DNA of 64,000 nt from the NCBI GenBank assembly GCA_046260445.1, contig JBHEPF010000178.1, positions 17,703 through 81,702 of the forward strand, in the 5' to 3' direction. Source of the DNA: F2B08 sp046260445. Lineage in GTDB: Bacteria; Actinomycetota; Actinomycetes; Actinomycetales; Dermatophilaceae. The number at the start of each line of letters is the position of its first letter. Position 1 is the first letter of the stretch. The translations under genes and the position numbers were made by a program. A model generated the notes under the pieces. It worked only from the letters and a program-made list of their open reading frames with translations. It was not told where the DNA came from and made no database searches. This document shows positions 24,850-33,535 of this stretch, piece by piece.

Positions 24850-25674
24850 ATGAGCGCACCACTGCGGGTCACTCTCGTCCAGCTCTGGTATGCCGACGTC
24901 GAGTCGGTCGCCGATCGCACCTCTCGCGTGGCCGACCTGGTGCGTTCGGTATGCGCGGAACGCTCTCGTGGCGGCCCCCCTCACCTCGTGGTCCTGCCCG
25001 AGCTCTGGGCGCCGACCGGGTTCGGGTACCAGGAGTGGGAGGAGCGGGCCGAGCCGGTCGACGGCGCGGTCGCGACGGCGATGAGCGAGCTCGCGCGCGA
25101 GTGTGCGGTGCTGCTGCATGCGGGCTCCATCGTCGAACGCCTGGAGGCTCCAGGGCCGGAGGGCAAGCGGCTGTCGAACACCTCGCTCGTCTTCGGCCCG
25201 GACGGGGGGATGGTCGCGGTCTATCGCAAGATCCACCGCTTCGGCTTCGGTGCGGGTGAGCCGGGGCTCATGGAGGCGGGGGAGGACCTCGTGGGTCTCG
25301 AGCTGCCGACCGGTCACCGGGCGGGGCTCTCGACCTGCTACGACCTGCGCTTCCCGGAGCTCTACCGTCGTCTGCTCGACGTCGGAGCCGAGGTGTTCGT
25401 CGTCCCGGCCGCCTGGCCCCTGGCTCGGGTCGAGGCGTGGAGCCTGCTCGGGCGGGCGCGGGCCATCGAGAACCAGTGCTTCGTCCTCGCCTGCAACACC
25501 GCCGGCACCCACGCCGGGGTCGCCATGGGCGGAGCCTCGCAGATCGTCTCCCCGAGGGGCGAGGTCCTCGCCGAGGCGGGCCCCGACGAGGAGGTCCTCA
25601 CCATCGAGATCGACCTGGACGACGTGGCTGAGGCCCGGGAGGCCTTCCCGGTCCTCGCGGACCGACGCCTCTGA
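24850..25674 (+). CDS. Carbon-nitrogen hydrolase (nitrilase superfamily)
   Basis: The 274-aa protein has the catalytic triad of the superfamily: Glu51 in VLPELW, Lys127 in YRKIHRFGFG and Cys163 in STCYDLRFPE. The pattern and length fit the omega-amidase/Nit-like branch, which hydrolyses amides such as deaminated glutathione or 2-oxoacid amides. Exact substrate is not readable. It is coupled to the CopD-CtaG gene (4 bp gap), with the GGCTGAGCGG sequence before ATG giving a weak ribosome site. Confidence 0.9.
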   Translation: MSAPLRVTLVQLWYADVESVADRTSRVADLVRSVCAERSRGGPPHLVVLPELWAPTGFGYQEWEERAEPVDGAVATAMSELARECAVLLHAGSIVERLEAPGPEGKRLSNTSLVFGPDGGMVAVYRKIHRFGFGAGEPGLMEAGEDLVGLELPTGHRAGLSTCYDLRFPELYRRLLDVGAEVFVVPAAWPLARVEAWSLLGRARAIENQCFVLACNTAGTHAGVAMGGASQIVSPRGEVLAEAGPDEEVLTIEIDLDDVAEAREAFPVLADRRL

Positions 25675-25757
25675 CACCCTGGTCGGGCGCGTATGCGCAG
25701 GTCGGGACCATTGCGGGGTAGGCTGAGGTGTTTTATTCCCACCCCTACAGGAGTGAC

Positions 25758-26018
25758 ATGTACATCGGACTTGGCATCATCCTGCTGGTCATCGGAGCGA
25801 TCATCCAGTTCGCCTACACCGGCGACGCGAACATCGCGGGTGTCCTGAGCGTCAACGCTCTCGGCTGGATCATGATCATCGCGGGTCTGCTCGCGATCAT
25901 CCTGTCCTTCGCCATGCGTGGCACAGCACGCCGCGGTGGATACAGCACCACCCGGGAGAGCCACGTCGACCCGGACAGCGGCTCTCGCATCGACCGCACG
26001 GACGTCGACCCGCGCTGA
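25758..26018 (+). CDS. Small DUF6458-type membrane protein
   Basis: The product has 86 aa and two hydrophobic helices (about 2-22 and 32-54) separated by a short polar turn (TGDANIAGVLSVNALGW). An Arg/Ser-rich, charged tail follows. This layout matches small actinobacterial membrane proteins grouped as DUF6458; no function is known. ATG at 25758 follows AGGAG with good spacing, and TAGGCT at about 25719 is a likely -10. A strong hairpin ends the transcript. Confidence 0.8.
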   Translation: MYIGLGIILLVIGAIIQFAYTGDANIAGVLSVNALGWIMIIAGLLAIILSFAMRGTARRGGYSTTRESHVDPDSGSRIDRTDVDPR

Positions 26019-26066
26019 CCCGCCTGACTGCTTCCTCCTCGGGGGGAAGGAGTCACCCGCGAGACC

Positions 26067-26112
26067 AAGGGCGCGGGCGCACCCCTCACGGGGGGTCTGC
26101 GCCCGCGCCCTT
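26067..26112. terminator. Strong hairpin between convergent genes
   Basis: A perfect 15-bp stem (26067-26081 with 26098-26112, AAGGGCGCGGGCGCA) with an inner CCCC/GGGG pair forms a long GC hairpin ending in CTTGTC. On either strand it could serve as terminator for the DUF6458 gene or the MDMPI gene. A second, weaker hairpin (GACTgCTTCC / GGAAGgAGTC) lies just before it at 26026-26054. Confidence 0.8.
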
Positions 26113-26148
26113 GTCGTGTGGAGCAGCGGTGGAACTCACAGGGGGACG

Positions 26149-26988
26149 TCAGGGGGTGACGGAGAGGTTCTGCACGAGTGCGGCGGCCACCTCTGCGTCG
26201 CCGTGCGCTGTCCACACGAAGTCCTCCTCGCCCATCGGGATCCGACCTGCGGCGAGGCGCCCCATCTCGCGCGTGCCGAGCACGAGCACGCAGCGGGTGT
26301 CCTCGTCGGCGACATCGTCGACGAGCGCGCCCCGGGCCCTGCCGTCGACGTCGACGACCCGAACCGCCTGTCGCCCGGACACGGGCCCCCGGACCTCGAC
26401 CACGACCGCCCCGCCGACCGGCACCCCGGCGCGGGTGACGACTCGGCCGAGCGCCGCATACACCCTGGCCAGGCTGAGGGACGCGGCCGGTGAGTCGAGT
26501 CCGCCCGGCCGGCCGAGGGTCTCGCGCAGGTCCTGCTCGTGGGTCCAGATATCGAAGCACCGGATGCCGATGACGTCGGCCACCGAGGCCATTCCGAACG
26601 GCCCGGGCTCCTCGGTCTCCAGCGTGAGACCCGGTCTGCGCCACTGCTCGAGCCGACGCTCGATGACGCTCTCGAGCCGGTCGCACAGCTCGGCGAGGGT
26701 GAGGTTCCGGCGAGACTCGACGAGCTGCTCCATGAACCGTCCCATGTCGCTGCGCACGTGCGCGCGCTCGCTGATCTCGACCGCAGGTGGGGAGTCCCCG
26801 AGGAACGTGGCCTCGACCGACTCGACGTGCGCCACCTGGGCGAAGACGTCCCACCCCGGACACGGTGTCGGGTCACCGGCCCGCTCCGGTGGGCACGACC
26901 GGCCGAGGCCGAGGACGGCTCGCGCCGTCTGCTCGTATGCGTCGACCAGGTCGGGCAGATCGGTGGGCGGAGCGGGGGAGACGATCAC
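26149..26988 (-). CDS. MDMPI-type mycothiol-dependent protein (DinB-like fold)
   Basis: The product has about 279 aa. The N-terminal half carries PTPCPGWDVFAQVAHVESVE and DIWTHEQDLR, the metal-binding His pattern of the mycothiol-dependent maleylpyruvate isomerase family. The C-terminal half is the SCP2-like/MDMPI_C part. Members act in thiol-dependent detoxification or isomerisation; the reaction here is unknown. GTG at 26988 is proposed because a leaderless nine-residue ORF ends exactly there as GTGA. A TTG at 27000 in the same frame is the alternative but has no ribosome-binding site. Confidence 0.82.
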   Translation of the reverse strand: MIVSPAPPTDLPDLVDAYEQTARAVLGLGRSCPPERAGDPTPCPGWDVFAQVAHVESVEATFLGDSPPAVEISERAHVRSDMGRFMEQLVESRRNLTLAELCDRLESVIERRLEQWRRPGLTLETEEPGPFGMASVADVIGIRCFDIWTHEQDLRETLGRPGGLDSPAASLSLARVYAALGRVVTRAGVPVGGAVVVEVRGPVSGRQAVRVVDVDGRARGALVDDVADEDTRCVLVLGTREMGRLAAGRIPMGEEDFVWTAHGDAEVAAALVQNLSVTP

Positions 26989-27014
26989 TGGATGGTCCAA
27001 GGGGCGAACGACAT
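26985..27014 (-). CDS. Putative leaderless leader peptide (MSFAPWTIQ) upstream of the MDMPI gene
   Basis: On the minus strand TAGGTT (27022-27027) is followed 7 nt later by ATG at 27014. This nine-codon ORF ends in TGA at 26985-26987, and the MDMPI frame has GTG at 26986-26988, overlapping it as GTGA. The arrangement would let ribosomes loaded at the 5' end re-initiate on the main gene. All coordinates are seen; expression is inferred. Confidence 0.4.
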   Translation of the reverse strand: MSFAPWTIQ

Positions 27015-27068
27015 GGCCCCCAACCTAGCCCTGACGGGCTCGGCCGGGGGCCAGGAGGTGAGCGGTGC

Positions 27069-28946
27069 TCAGAACGCCGACTCGGGCACGTCCATGAGCT
27101 CGTTGTCCGTCGCCTCTGCCATGGCGCGCTCGGCGGCGAGGCGCGGGAGGACCTGGCGCGCGTAGAACTTCGCGGCCGCGACCTTGCCGGTGTAGAAGTC
27201 CCTGTCCTTCTGGCCGAGACCGTCGCGCTCGAGTGCATCGAGGGCGACCTCCGCCTGGCGAAGGAGGAGCCATCCGACGACGAGGTCGCCGGCGGAGAGG
27301 AGGAAGCGGCTCGTGTTCTGGCCGACCTTGTAGAGGTTGGCCATGTCGCCACCCTCCGCGCGGGGGTCGGACTTCATCAGCTCTCCGACCATGTAGCCGA
27401 GGATGCCCTGAACACTCTCGAGGCCCTCGCCGAGCAGCTCCTTCTCGCGGTCGAGGCTGCCGCTGTGGGTGCCCATGTTCTTCGCCAGCTCCTGGATCTG
27501 GTTGGAAAGCAGCCCCAGCGCCTCGGCCTTGTCCTTGATGATCTTGCGGAAGAAGAAGTCCATGCCCTGGATGGCGGTCGTGCCCTCGTAGAGCGTGTCG
27601 ATCTTCGCGTCGCGGACGTACTGCTCGATCGGGTAGTCCTGGAGGAATCCCGAGCCGCCGAGGGTCTGCAGGGACTCGGTGCCGAGGAGGACCCAGGCCC
27701 GCTCCGAGCCGAGGCCCTTGACGATCGGCAGGAGCAGGTCGTTGACCCGCACCGCGACCTCGCCGGCCGAGCCGCGCTCGAGGCTCTCCTGGCCCGACTC
27801 GTGCTGGGCCAGGTCGACGGCGTCCTGCTGGACGGCGGTGTAGAGGACGAGCGCACGCAGGCCCTCCGCGTAGGCCTTCTGGAGCATGAGGCTGCGCCGG
27901 ACGTCGGGGTGGTGGGTGATCGTCACCCGGGGCGCGGCCTTGTCGGTCATCTGGGTCATGTCGGCGCCCTGCACGCGTTCCTTGGCATAGGAGAGCGCAC
28001 TGAGGTAGCCCGCCGAGAGCGTGGCGATGGCCTTGGTGCCGACGAGCATCCGGGCGTTCTCGATGACGTGGAACATCTGGGCGATCCCATCGTGGACGTC
28101 GCCGAACAGGGTCCCGACGGCCGGCCGATCGCCGCCGAAGGTGAGCTCACAGGTCGTGCTGACCTTCAGGCCCATCTTCTTCTCGACGTTGGTGACATAG
28201 ACACCGTTGCGCTCACCGAGCTCACCGGTCTCGAGATCGACGTCGTACTTCGAGAGGACGAAGAGGCTGAGGCCCTTCGTCCCGGCCACGGCGCCCTCGG
28301 GGCGGGCGAGGACGAAGTGCACGACGTTGTCGACCATGTCGGACTCGGCGCTGGTGATGAACCGCTTGACACCCTCGAGACGCCAGCTGCCGTCACCGTT
28401 GTCGATGGCCTTGGTGCGGCCGGCGCCGACGTCCGAGCCGGCATCGGGCTCGGTGAGCACCATCGTGCAGTGCCAGTTCTTCTCGACGATCCACCGGGCG
28501 AGCTTCTTCTGGTCCTCGGTGCCGTAGCGGTACATGAGGTTGGCGAAGCCGTAGGACGCGGAGAACATCGCAACGGCCGGGTTGGCGCCGAGAACCATCT
28601 CGTTCATCGCCCACCGGAAGCTCGGCGGTGCGACGGTTCCGCCGAGCTCCGCCTGCAGGTCGACATTCCAGAAGCCCGAGTCGCGGTAGGCGGTGAACGA
28701 CTTCTTGAACGACTCCGGCATCGTGACCTCCTGGGTCACCGGGTCGTAGACCGGTGGGTTGCGGTCGGCGTCGGAGAAGGACTCCGCGAGCTCGTTCTCC
28801 GCGAGCCGCGCCATCTCCTTGAGCATCTCGCGGGCCGTGTCGGCGTCGAGCTCCTTGTAGGGGCCGTGGCCGAGGAGCTCGCCGCGACCGAACACCTCGA
28901 AGAGGTTGAACTCGATGTCGCGCAGGTTGGCGGTGTAGTGGCCCAT
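27069..28946 (-). CDS. Acyl-CoA dehydrogenase, long form
   Basis: FAD enzyme that makes the 2,3-double bond in acyl-CoA. The 625-aa length and C-terminal extra domain match the long FadE group rather than the about 380-aa short form. WHCTMVLTEPDAGSDVGAGR (about 150-169) and KRFITSAE form the FAD/substrate region; GSGFLQDYPIEQYVRDAKID followed by YEGTTAIQGMDFF (about 425-460) is the dehydrogenase signature. ATG at 28946 follows GGAAGGAG. An 18-bp palindrome upstream (28983-29000) suggests repression by a TetR-family fatty-acid regulator. Confidence 0.93.
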   Translation of the reverse strand: MGHYTANLRDIEFNLFEVFGRGELLGHGPYKELDADTAREMLKEMARLAENELAESFSDADRNPPVYDPVTQEVTMPESFKKSFTAYRDSGFWNVDLQAELGGTVAPPSFRWAMNEMVLGANPAVAMFSASYGFANLMYRYGTEDQKKLARWIVEKNWHCTMVLTEPDAGSDVGAGRTKAIDNGDGSWRLEGVKRFITSAESDMVDNVVHFVLARPEGAVAGTKGLSLFVLSKYDVDLETGELGERNGVYVTNVEKKMGLKVSTTCELTFGGDRPAVGTLFGDVHDGIAQMFHVIENARMLVGTKAIATLSAGYLSALSYAKERVQGADMTQMTDKAAPRVTITHHPDVRRSLMLQKAYAEGLRALVLYTAVQQDAVDLAQHESGQESLERGSAGEVAVRVNDLLLPIVKGLGSERAWVLLGTESLQTLGGSGFLQDYPIEQYVRDAKIDTLYEGTTAIQGMDFFFRKIIKDKAEALGLLSNQIQELAKNMGTHSGSLDREKELLGEGLESVQGILGYMVGELMKSDPRAEGGDMANLYKVGQNTSRFLLSAGDLVVGWLLLRQAEVALDALERDGLGQKDRDFYTGKVAAAKFYARQVLPRLAAERAMAEATDNELMDVPESAF

Positions 28947-28982
28947 AAGGGCTCCTTCCGGGCAGGAGTGAGTGCGGCGGTG

Positions 28983-29000
28983 ACTAAGCGCTCGCTTAGT
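28983..29000 (-). promoter_or_regulatory. Palindromic TetR-type operator upstream of the acyl-CoA dehydrogenase
   Basis: ACTAAGCG-CT-CGCTTAGT is a perfect 8+8 palindrome 37 bp before the start codon. TAAGCG/CGCTTA half-sites are typical of TetR/AcrR repressors that control acyl-CoA metabolism in actinobacteria. The regulator is not encoded in this window. Confidence 0.7.
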
Positions 29001-29101
29001 TCCAGTGTCCGCCCGGATCCCAGCCGCGGCAAGCGGCGGGGCATGTGGCGTGCGCAACACTCAGGCAGGCTCAGGCGGCCCCGGTCCGGTGCCCGGCGAC
29101 A

Positions 29102-29584
29102 TCAGGCGCGCAGTGCGGCCTCGACGTCGGAGGCGAGGTCGGCCGGACTGGTCTGCGGCGCATACCGCTTGATGACCTGACCGTCGCGGCCGACGAGGAA
29201 CTTGGTGAAGTTCCACTTGATCCGGCCCCCGAGCAGGCCGCCCTTCTCGGAGCGGAGCCACTCGAAGAGGGGATCCGCGCCATTCCCGTTGACATCGACC
29301 TTGGCGAACATCGGGAAGGACACGCCGAAGCTGGTCTCGCAGAACGCCGCGATCTCGCCCTCCGAGCCCGGCTCCTGGCCGCCGAACTGGTTGCACGGGA
29401 AGCCCAGCACGACGAACCCCTCGTCCCGGTGGTCGCTCCACAGCTGCTCAAGACCGGCGTACTGCGGCGTGAAGCCGCACTGGCTCGCCGTGTTGACGAC
29501 GAGCACGACCTGGCCGGCATAGGCCGACAGGGACTGCTCGGTCCCGTCGATGGTGCGGACGGTGAAGTCACTCAGGGTCGTCAT
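29102..29584 (-). CDS. Glutathione peroxidase family thiol peroxidase
   Basis: The 160-aa protein reduces hydroperoxides using a peroxidatic Cys36 in NTASQCGFTP, so it is the cysteine and not the selenocysteine type. The supporting Gln near 70 (CNQFGGQEPG) and Trp in KWNFTKFL are present. Actinobacteria lack glutathione, so thioredoxin is the likelier electron donor. ATG at 29584 follows GAAAGGCGATCG. It lies downstream of a palindromic element and is transcribed towards the acyl-CoA dehydrogenase gene, 155 bp away. Confidence 0.93.
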   Translation of the reverse strand: MTTLSDFTVRTIDGTEQSLSAYAGQVVLVVNTASQCGFTPQYAGLEQLWSDHRDEGFVVLGFPCNQFGGQEPGSEGEIAAFCETSFGVSFPMFAKVDVNGNGADPLFEWLRSEKGGLLGGRIKWNFTKFLVGRDGQVIKRYAPQTSPADLASDVEAALRA

Positions 29585-29696
29585 CGATCGCCTTTCACGG
29601 GGTGGGTGCGAGAGCATCCTCCCTCATGGCAACCCTGGACCTGACGGGGAGTCTCGAACCCTCGGACCGACGCTGCGGACATCTTCGGGACGGAAT

Positions 29697-29759
29697 CCTC
29701 AGCTCCGGGAGGGAACCGTTGGCTCCCGAGGCTGAGGCTTCCCTCCCTGGGAGAGAAAG
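29697..29759. repeat. Palindromic element related to 9641-9724
   Basis: Near-mirror arms CCTCAGCTCCGGGAG (29697-29711) and 29723-29737 match at 13 of 15 positions around GGAACCGTTGG. They are followed by CCCTCCCTGGGAGAGAAAG. The loop, flanking GGGA/TCCC and the trailing GGGAGAGAAAG tail are shared with the element at 9641-9724, so the two are copies of one family. It sits between the glutathione peroxidase and DadA-like genes. Confidence 0.7.
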
Positions 29760-29765
29760 ACGGTC

Positions 29766-31013
29766 TCAGCGCAGCGGGTCGAAGGGGCGGAGCGCGTCAG
29801 GTGCCCGGCCAGTGACGACCTGCTCGGCGAGGAGCCGGCCGCTCACGGGTCCGAGTGTGATGCCCCACATCCCGTGGCCACCGGCGACGAAGACCCGAGG
29901 CGAGGAGGTCGCCCCGATGAGGGGCAGCCCGTCGACCGTCACCGGCCGGGAGCCCACCCACTCGTCGGCCCGAGAGTCCAGGTCGACGCCGTGCAGGAGT
30001 GGCCGCACCGAGTCGACGATCGCGCGGATCCGCCGCGGGTCGAGGGCGGCGCCCGGCCGTCGCAGCTCCATCATCCCGGCGATCCGGACCCGGTTCCCGA
30101 GCGGGGTGACGGCGACCCGGGCGGTGGGCAGGTAGACGGGCAGCCGTGGGGCCGGGTCGGCGGCGACGCTGAACGAGTATCCGCGACCGGCCTGCACGAC
30201 GCTGCGCACTCCGAACGGTCGCGCCAGCCGACCCAGCCAGGCACCCGTGGCGACCACGACGGCGTCGTACCGGCCGTCCCCTCCATCGCTCGCCGTCACC
30301 CGGACGCCCTCCGAGGCATCTGCCAGCCCGGTGACGGCGCTCCCGGTGATGAGCTCCCCGCCACGCGACCGGACCGAGTTCGCCAGGGTGTGGACGTAGG
30401 TCACCGGGTTGATGAACCGCTGGCCCCTGATGAGGACCGCGGCCTCCACCGACCCCGACAGGATGGAGACGAGCCGGCGGGCCACCAGCCCGGACACGAG
30501 CTCGTAGTCGACGGCGCCCCCGACCGCGGCGACGCGCTCCAGCTCATCCGTGAGCCCGCCCACCTGCGACGCCCTGGGGAAGGCGGCCACGATCGGGCCG
30601 GCGGTGAGCGTCGGGGCCGAGACCCCCTCCGCGGCGAGCTGGTCGAAGGCGGGCAGCGCCTCGCGGACGAGGGGCAGCAGGGTGCGCAGAGCGCGCTCCC
30701 AGCGACGATGCGTGCTGTGGCGCAGGAAGCCGGTCATGAACCTGGCGAGGTCGCGGTCGGCGGCGAGGGGCGCATACACCGGCGATCGAGGGGAGATCAC
30801 CGCACGAATGCCGTACCGCAGGAGGGCCGGCTCGGGGAGCGGAGCGACGAGCGCGGGGGTGAGCCAACCCGCGTTCCCCCACGAGGCCCCCGCGGCGACC
30901 CCGGTCCGGTCGAGGACGGTGACCTCGACACCGTGCTCCTGGAGGTGCCAGGCGGTGGCGAGGCCGACCATGCCTGCGCCGACGACGGCGACCGACTCCA
31001 CCCTCCTCCTCAT
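29766..31013 (-). CDS. FAD-dependent amino-acid dehydrogenase/oxidase, DadA-like
   Basis: The 415-aa protein starts with the FAD-binding motif VAVVGAGMVGLATAWHLQE (about 8-26) and ends with VAGGHGMWGITLGPVSGRLLAE, the C-terminal FAD motif of the DAO family. It resembles the small subunit of D-amino-acid dehydrogenase, which oxidises D-alanine and related D-amino acids to 2-oxoacids. The substrate is not certain. ATG at 31013 is six bases after CACAAT on the minus strand, a possible leaderless start. No racemase gene is adjacent. Confidence 0.85.
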   Translation of the reverse strand: MRRRVESVAVVGAGMVGLATAWHLQEHGVEVTVLDRTGVAAGASWGNAGWLTPALVAPLPEPALLRYGIRAVISPRSPVYAPLAADRDLARFMTGFLRHSTHRRWERALRTLLPLVREALPAFDQLAAEGVSAPTLTAGPIVAAFPRASQVGGLTDELERVAAVGGAVDYELVSGLVARRLVSILSGSVEAAVLIRGQRFINPVTYVHTLANSVRSRGGELITGSAVTGLADASEGVRVTASDGGDGRYDAVVVATGAWLGRLARPFGVRSVVQAGRGYSFSVAADPAPRLPVYLPTARVAVTPLGNRVRIAGMMELRRPGAALDPRRIRAIVDSVRPLLHGVDLDSRADEWVGSRPVTVDGLPLIGATSSPRVFVAGGHGMWGITLGPVSGRLLAEQVVTGRAPDALRPFDPLR

Positions 31014-31071
31014 GCCGACATTGTGACCGTTGCGGACATGCGACGGGTGAAACGGTGACAGAGTTGACACC

Positions 31072-32145
31072 GTGCGAGCCGAGAACGTCGACATCGCCGG
31101 GTTGCCGGAGCAGTACGCCGCGACCCGCCCCCAGGCGAGCGACGCGCCCGCTGTGGTGGACCTCGTGGCCGCGCATGAGCAACAGGGCAAGGGGTCGTCA
31201 TCGACGAGTGAGTCGTCGGTCCTCATCTCCCTCACCGGAATCGGGTCCTGGACCCGCCGCCAGGTCCTGGTCCGGGAGAGGGAGTCGGGACGGCTCGTCG
31301 CCTGGCTCTCGGTGCACGACCGCGCAGCCGGCCGCACACTCGTCGACTGCACCGTCGACCACGCACTGGCCGATGCCGCGGCGGCGACGCTGGCGGACCG
31401 GCTCCTTCGCTCGGCGGAGCGGTACGCGCAGGACATCGGCGCGATGCGCGGCCTGCGGTGGACGCTCCTGGACGCCGGAGCCTTCGAGGCGGACGTCCGC
31501 CAGCAGCGCTTCCTCGCCGGCGCCGGGTACGAGCAGGTCCGCACCTGGCTGCAGATGTCCCGCCCCGTCCGGCCCGAAGAGGCGCACTCCACGCCGCCTC
31601 CTCGCGAGGGCGTCGTCGTCCGACGGGTCGAGCAGCATCAGGACGGGCTGCCCGTGGCGCAGGACCTCCAAGCCGTCCACCAGGTGCTCGAGGAGTCCTT
31701 CGCCGACCACTTCAGCTCCTATCGGGAGAGCTTCCCGGAGTTCGTCATGCGGCTGCGGGAGGACCCAGGGCACCGATGGGACCACTGGTGGCTCGCGACC
31801 GTCGAGACCGACGAGGGCACTCTCCCGGCGGGGGCGCTCGTCTCCTCGGTCGTCGGCCCTGACACGACCGGACGCGACGGCAGCTACGTCGACTACATCG
31901 GCGTGCACCGCCGCGCTCGCGGCCGTGGCGTCGCCAAAGCGCTCCTGCACACCGTCATCGCCGACGCAGCCGAACGGGGTCGGGGTCGGGTCGGCCTGGA
32001 GGTCGACGCGGACAGCCCGACCGGAGCCGACGGCCTGTATGCGTCGCTCGGCTGGGAGACCGCGTATCGCACCCAGTCGTGGCACCGTGACCTCCCTCTC
32101 GGCGCGGCCACGGGAGCGGCTACGGGAGGAGCGACGACGTCGTGA
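31072..32145 (+). CDS. Tandem GNAT acetyltransferase
   Basis: The 357-aa protein has two acetyltransferase-like domains. The first (about 15-165) is degenerate. The second (about 175-345) has DYIGVHRRARGRGVAKALLH, the acetyl-CoA-binding motif A, and ends with GLYASLGWE. The two-domain layout resembles mycothiol synthase MshD, but sequence detail is not enough to assign it. GTG at 31072 has no ribosome site and lies 7 nt after CAGAGT. The P450 start overlaps its stop as GTGA, so both are translated together. Confidence 0.8.
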   Translation: MRAENVDIAGLPEQYAATRPQASDAPAVVDLVAAHEQQGKGSSSTSESSVLISLTGIGSWTRRQVLVRERESGRLVAWLSVHDRAAGRTLVDCTVDHALADAAAATLADRLLRSAERYAQDIGAMRGLRWTLLDAGAFEADVRQQRFLAGAGYEQVRTWLQMSRPVRPEEAHSTPPPREGVVVRRVEQHQDGLPVAQDLQAVHQVLEESFADHFSSYRESFPEFVMRLREDPGHRWDHWWLATVETDEGTLPAGALVSSVVGPDTTGRDGSYVDYIGVHRRARGRGVAKALLHTVIADAAERGRGRVGLEVDADSPTGADGLYASLGWETAYRTQSWHRDLPLGAATGAATGGATTS

Positions 32146-33479
32146 GCGGTGGTGGGCGGACCCGCCAGGTCGTGCGCTGGGGACTCTCGCACGGCATCCC
32201 GGGTGCGGTCTTCCGCAGGTCGGCTCGGCGCGGAGATCTACATGGCCGGCTCGTGATGACCGCCATGGCGGGTGATCCCGACGAGGTCTGGCAGATCGTC
32301 GAGGACCTGCGCGACCAGGGTCCCCTCGTGCGATCCGGTCTCGCCTTCGTCAGCGTCGACCACGCGGTCTGCAGGGAGGTGCTCTCGTCGTCGGACTTCC
32401 GCACCGGGGAGCCGGACCTGCGCACCTCGATGCGGCGGCTCAGTCGCTGGTCGGCCTCTCCGTGGGTCAACCCGCTCCAGCCGCCGTCGTTGCTCGTGAC
32501 CGAACCGCCCGACCACACGCGCTATCGGCGACTGGTGACGAAGGTGTTCACCCATCGCGCGGTGCTGGCGCTGCGGGAGCGGACCGAGAAGATCGCCGCC
32601 GACCTGCTCGACGAGGTGTCGGCCCGTCGGAGCGGGCCGGTCGACCTCGTCGATGCCTACTGCAGCCGACTGCCGCTCACCGTCATCTGCGAGATCCTCG
32701 GGGTGCCCGACGGGGACCGCGACCTCGTCCGCAGGCTCGGTTCGACGGCTGCGGCGAGCCTCGACCTCGGGATGTCCTGGAGCCGGTACCGCGTCGTGGA
32801 CGGCGCCCTGCGCGACTTCGACCGTTGGCTGACCGGACACCTCGAGCACGTGCGGCGCGAGCCGAGCGACACCCTGCTCAGCCGGCTCGTGAGGGCGACG
32901 GACGAGGGTGCCGTCCTGACCGACCTCGAGCTCCGCTCGACGGCCGGGCTCGTCCTCGTCGCCGGCTTCGAGACCACCGTCAACCTGCTCGGCAACGCGA
33001 TCGTGCTCCTCACCGAGAACCCCGACCAGCTCGACCGACTGCGCTCCGCGCCCGAGGGTGAGCCCGGACCGTGGGCGAACGCCGCCGATGAGGCACTGCG
33101 GCTCGACCCGCCGGTGCTCCTCACGGGCCGTTTCGCGATCCGCGACACGACCGTCGCCGGAAAGCGTGTCCCGCAGGGTGCCCCGGTGCTCACCGTTCTC
33201 GCGGGCGCGAACCGTGACCCGGCCGTCTTCCCCGAGCCGGGACGCTTCGACGTGGCCCGACCGAACGCCCGGGACCACCTCGCCTTCTCCGCCGGCCGGC
33301 ACCACTGCCTCGGAGCGCAGCTCGCCCGGATGGAGGGTGATGTGGGGTTGCGGGCGCTCTTCGAGCGGCACCCCGACCTGCGGCTCCTCCCGGGCGCCCG
33401 TCGCCGCCCGACCCGGGTGCTGCGCGGGTATGCCGCCCTCCCTGCGCACATCGCCGCACCGGCGGCCGCGTCGGGCTGA
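32142..33479 (+). CDS. Cytochrome P450
   Basis: The 445-aa bacterial class I P450 has the haem-thiolate motif FSAGRHHCLGAQLAR (Cys near 389). The I-helix oxygen-activation motif AGFETT is at 274-279 and the ExxR is EALR at 317-320. No membrane anchor is present, so it is cytosolic and needs ferredoxin from elsewhere. The substrate is unknown; it lacks features I associate with alkane-hydroxylating CYP153. GTG at 32142 overlaps the GNAT stop, hinting at a shared pathway. Confidence 0.95.
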   Translation: MSGGGRTRQVVRWGLSHGIPGAVFRRSARRGDLHGRLVMTAMAGDPDEVWQIVEDLRDQGPLVRSGLAFVSVDHAVCREVLSSSDFRTGEPDLRTSMRRLSRWSASPWVNPLQPPSLLVTEPPDHTRYRRLVTKVFTHRAVLALRERTEKIAADLLDEVSARRSGPVDLVDAYCSRLPLTVICEILGVPDGDRDLVRRLGSTAAASLDLGMSWSRYRVVDGALRDFDRWLTGHLEHVRREPSDTLLSRLVRATDEGAVLTDLELRSTAGLVLVAGFETTVNLLGNAIVLLTENPDQLDRLRSAPEGEPGPWANAADEALRLDPPVLLTGRFAIRDTTVAGKRVPQGAPVLTVLAGANRDPAVFPEPGRFDVARPNARDHLAFSAGRHHCLGAQLARMEGDVGLRALFERHPDLRLLPGARRRPTRVLRGYAALPAHIAAPAAASG

Positions 33480-33535
33480 GGGCCGGCTCGCCCACTCAGC
33501 GCGCCGAAACCGCCTTTACGGGTCATAGTGATGAC

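Noticed and set aside
26787..29180. Nearly 800-codon open frame on the plus strand opposite the acyl-CoA dehydrogenase
   Set aside because: Shadow of the real minus-strand gene: no domain, biased composition, starts inside another gene.
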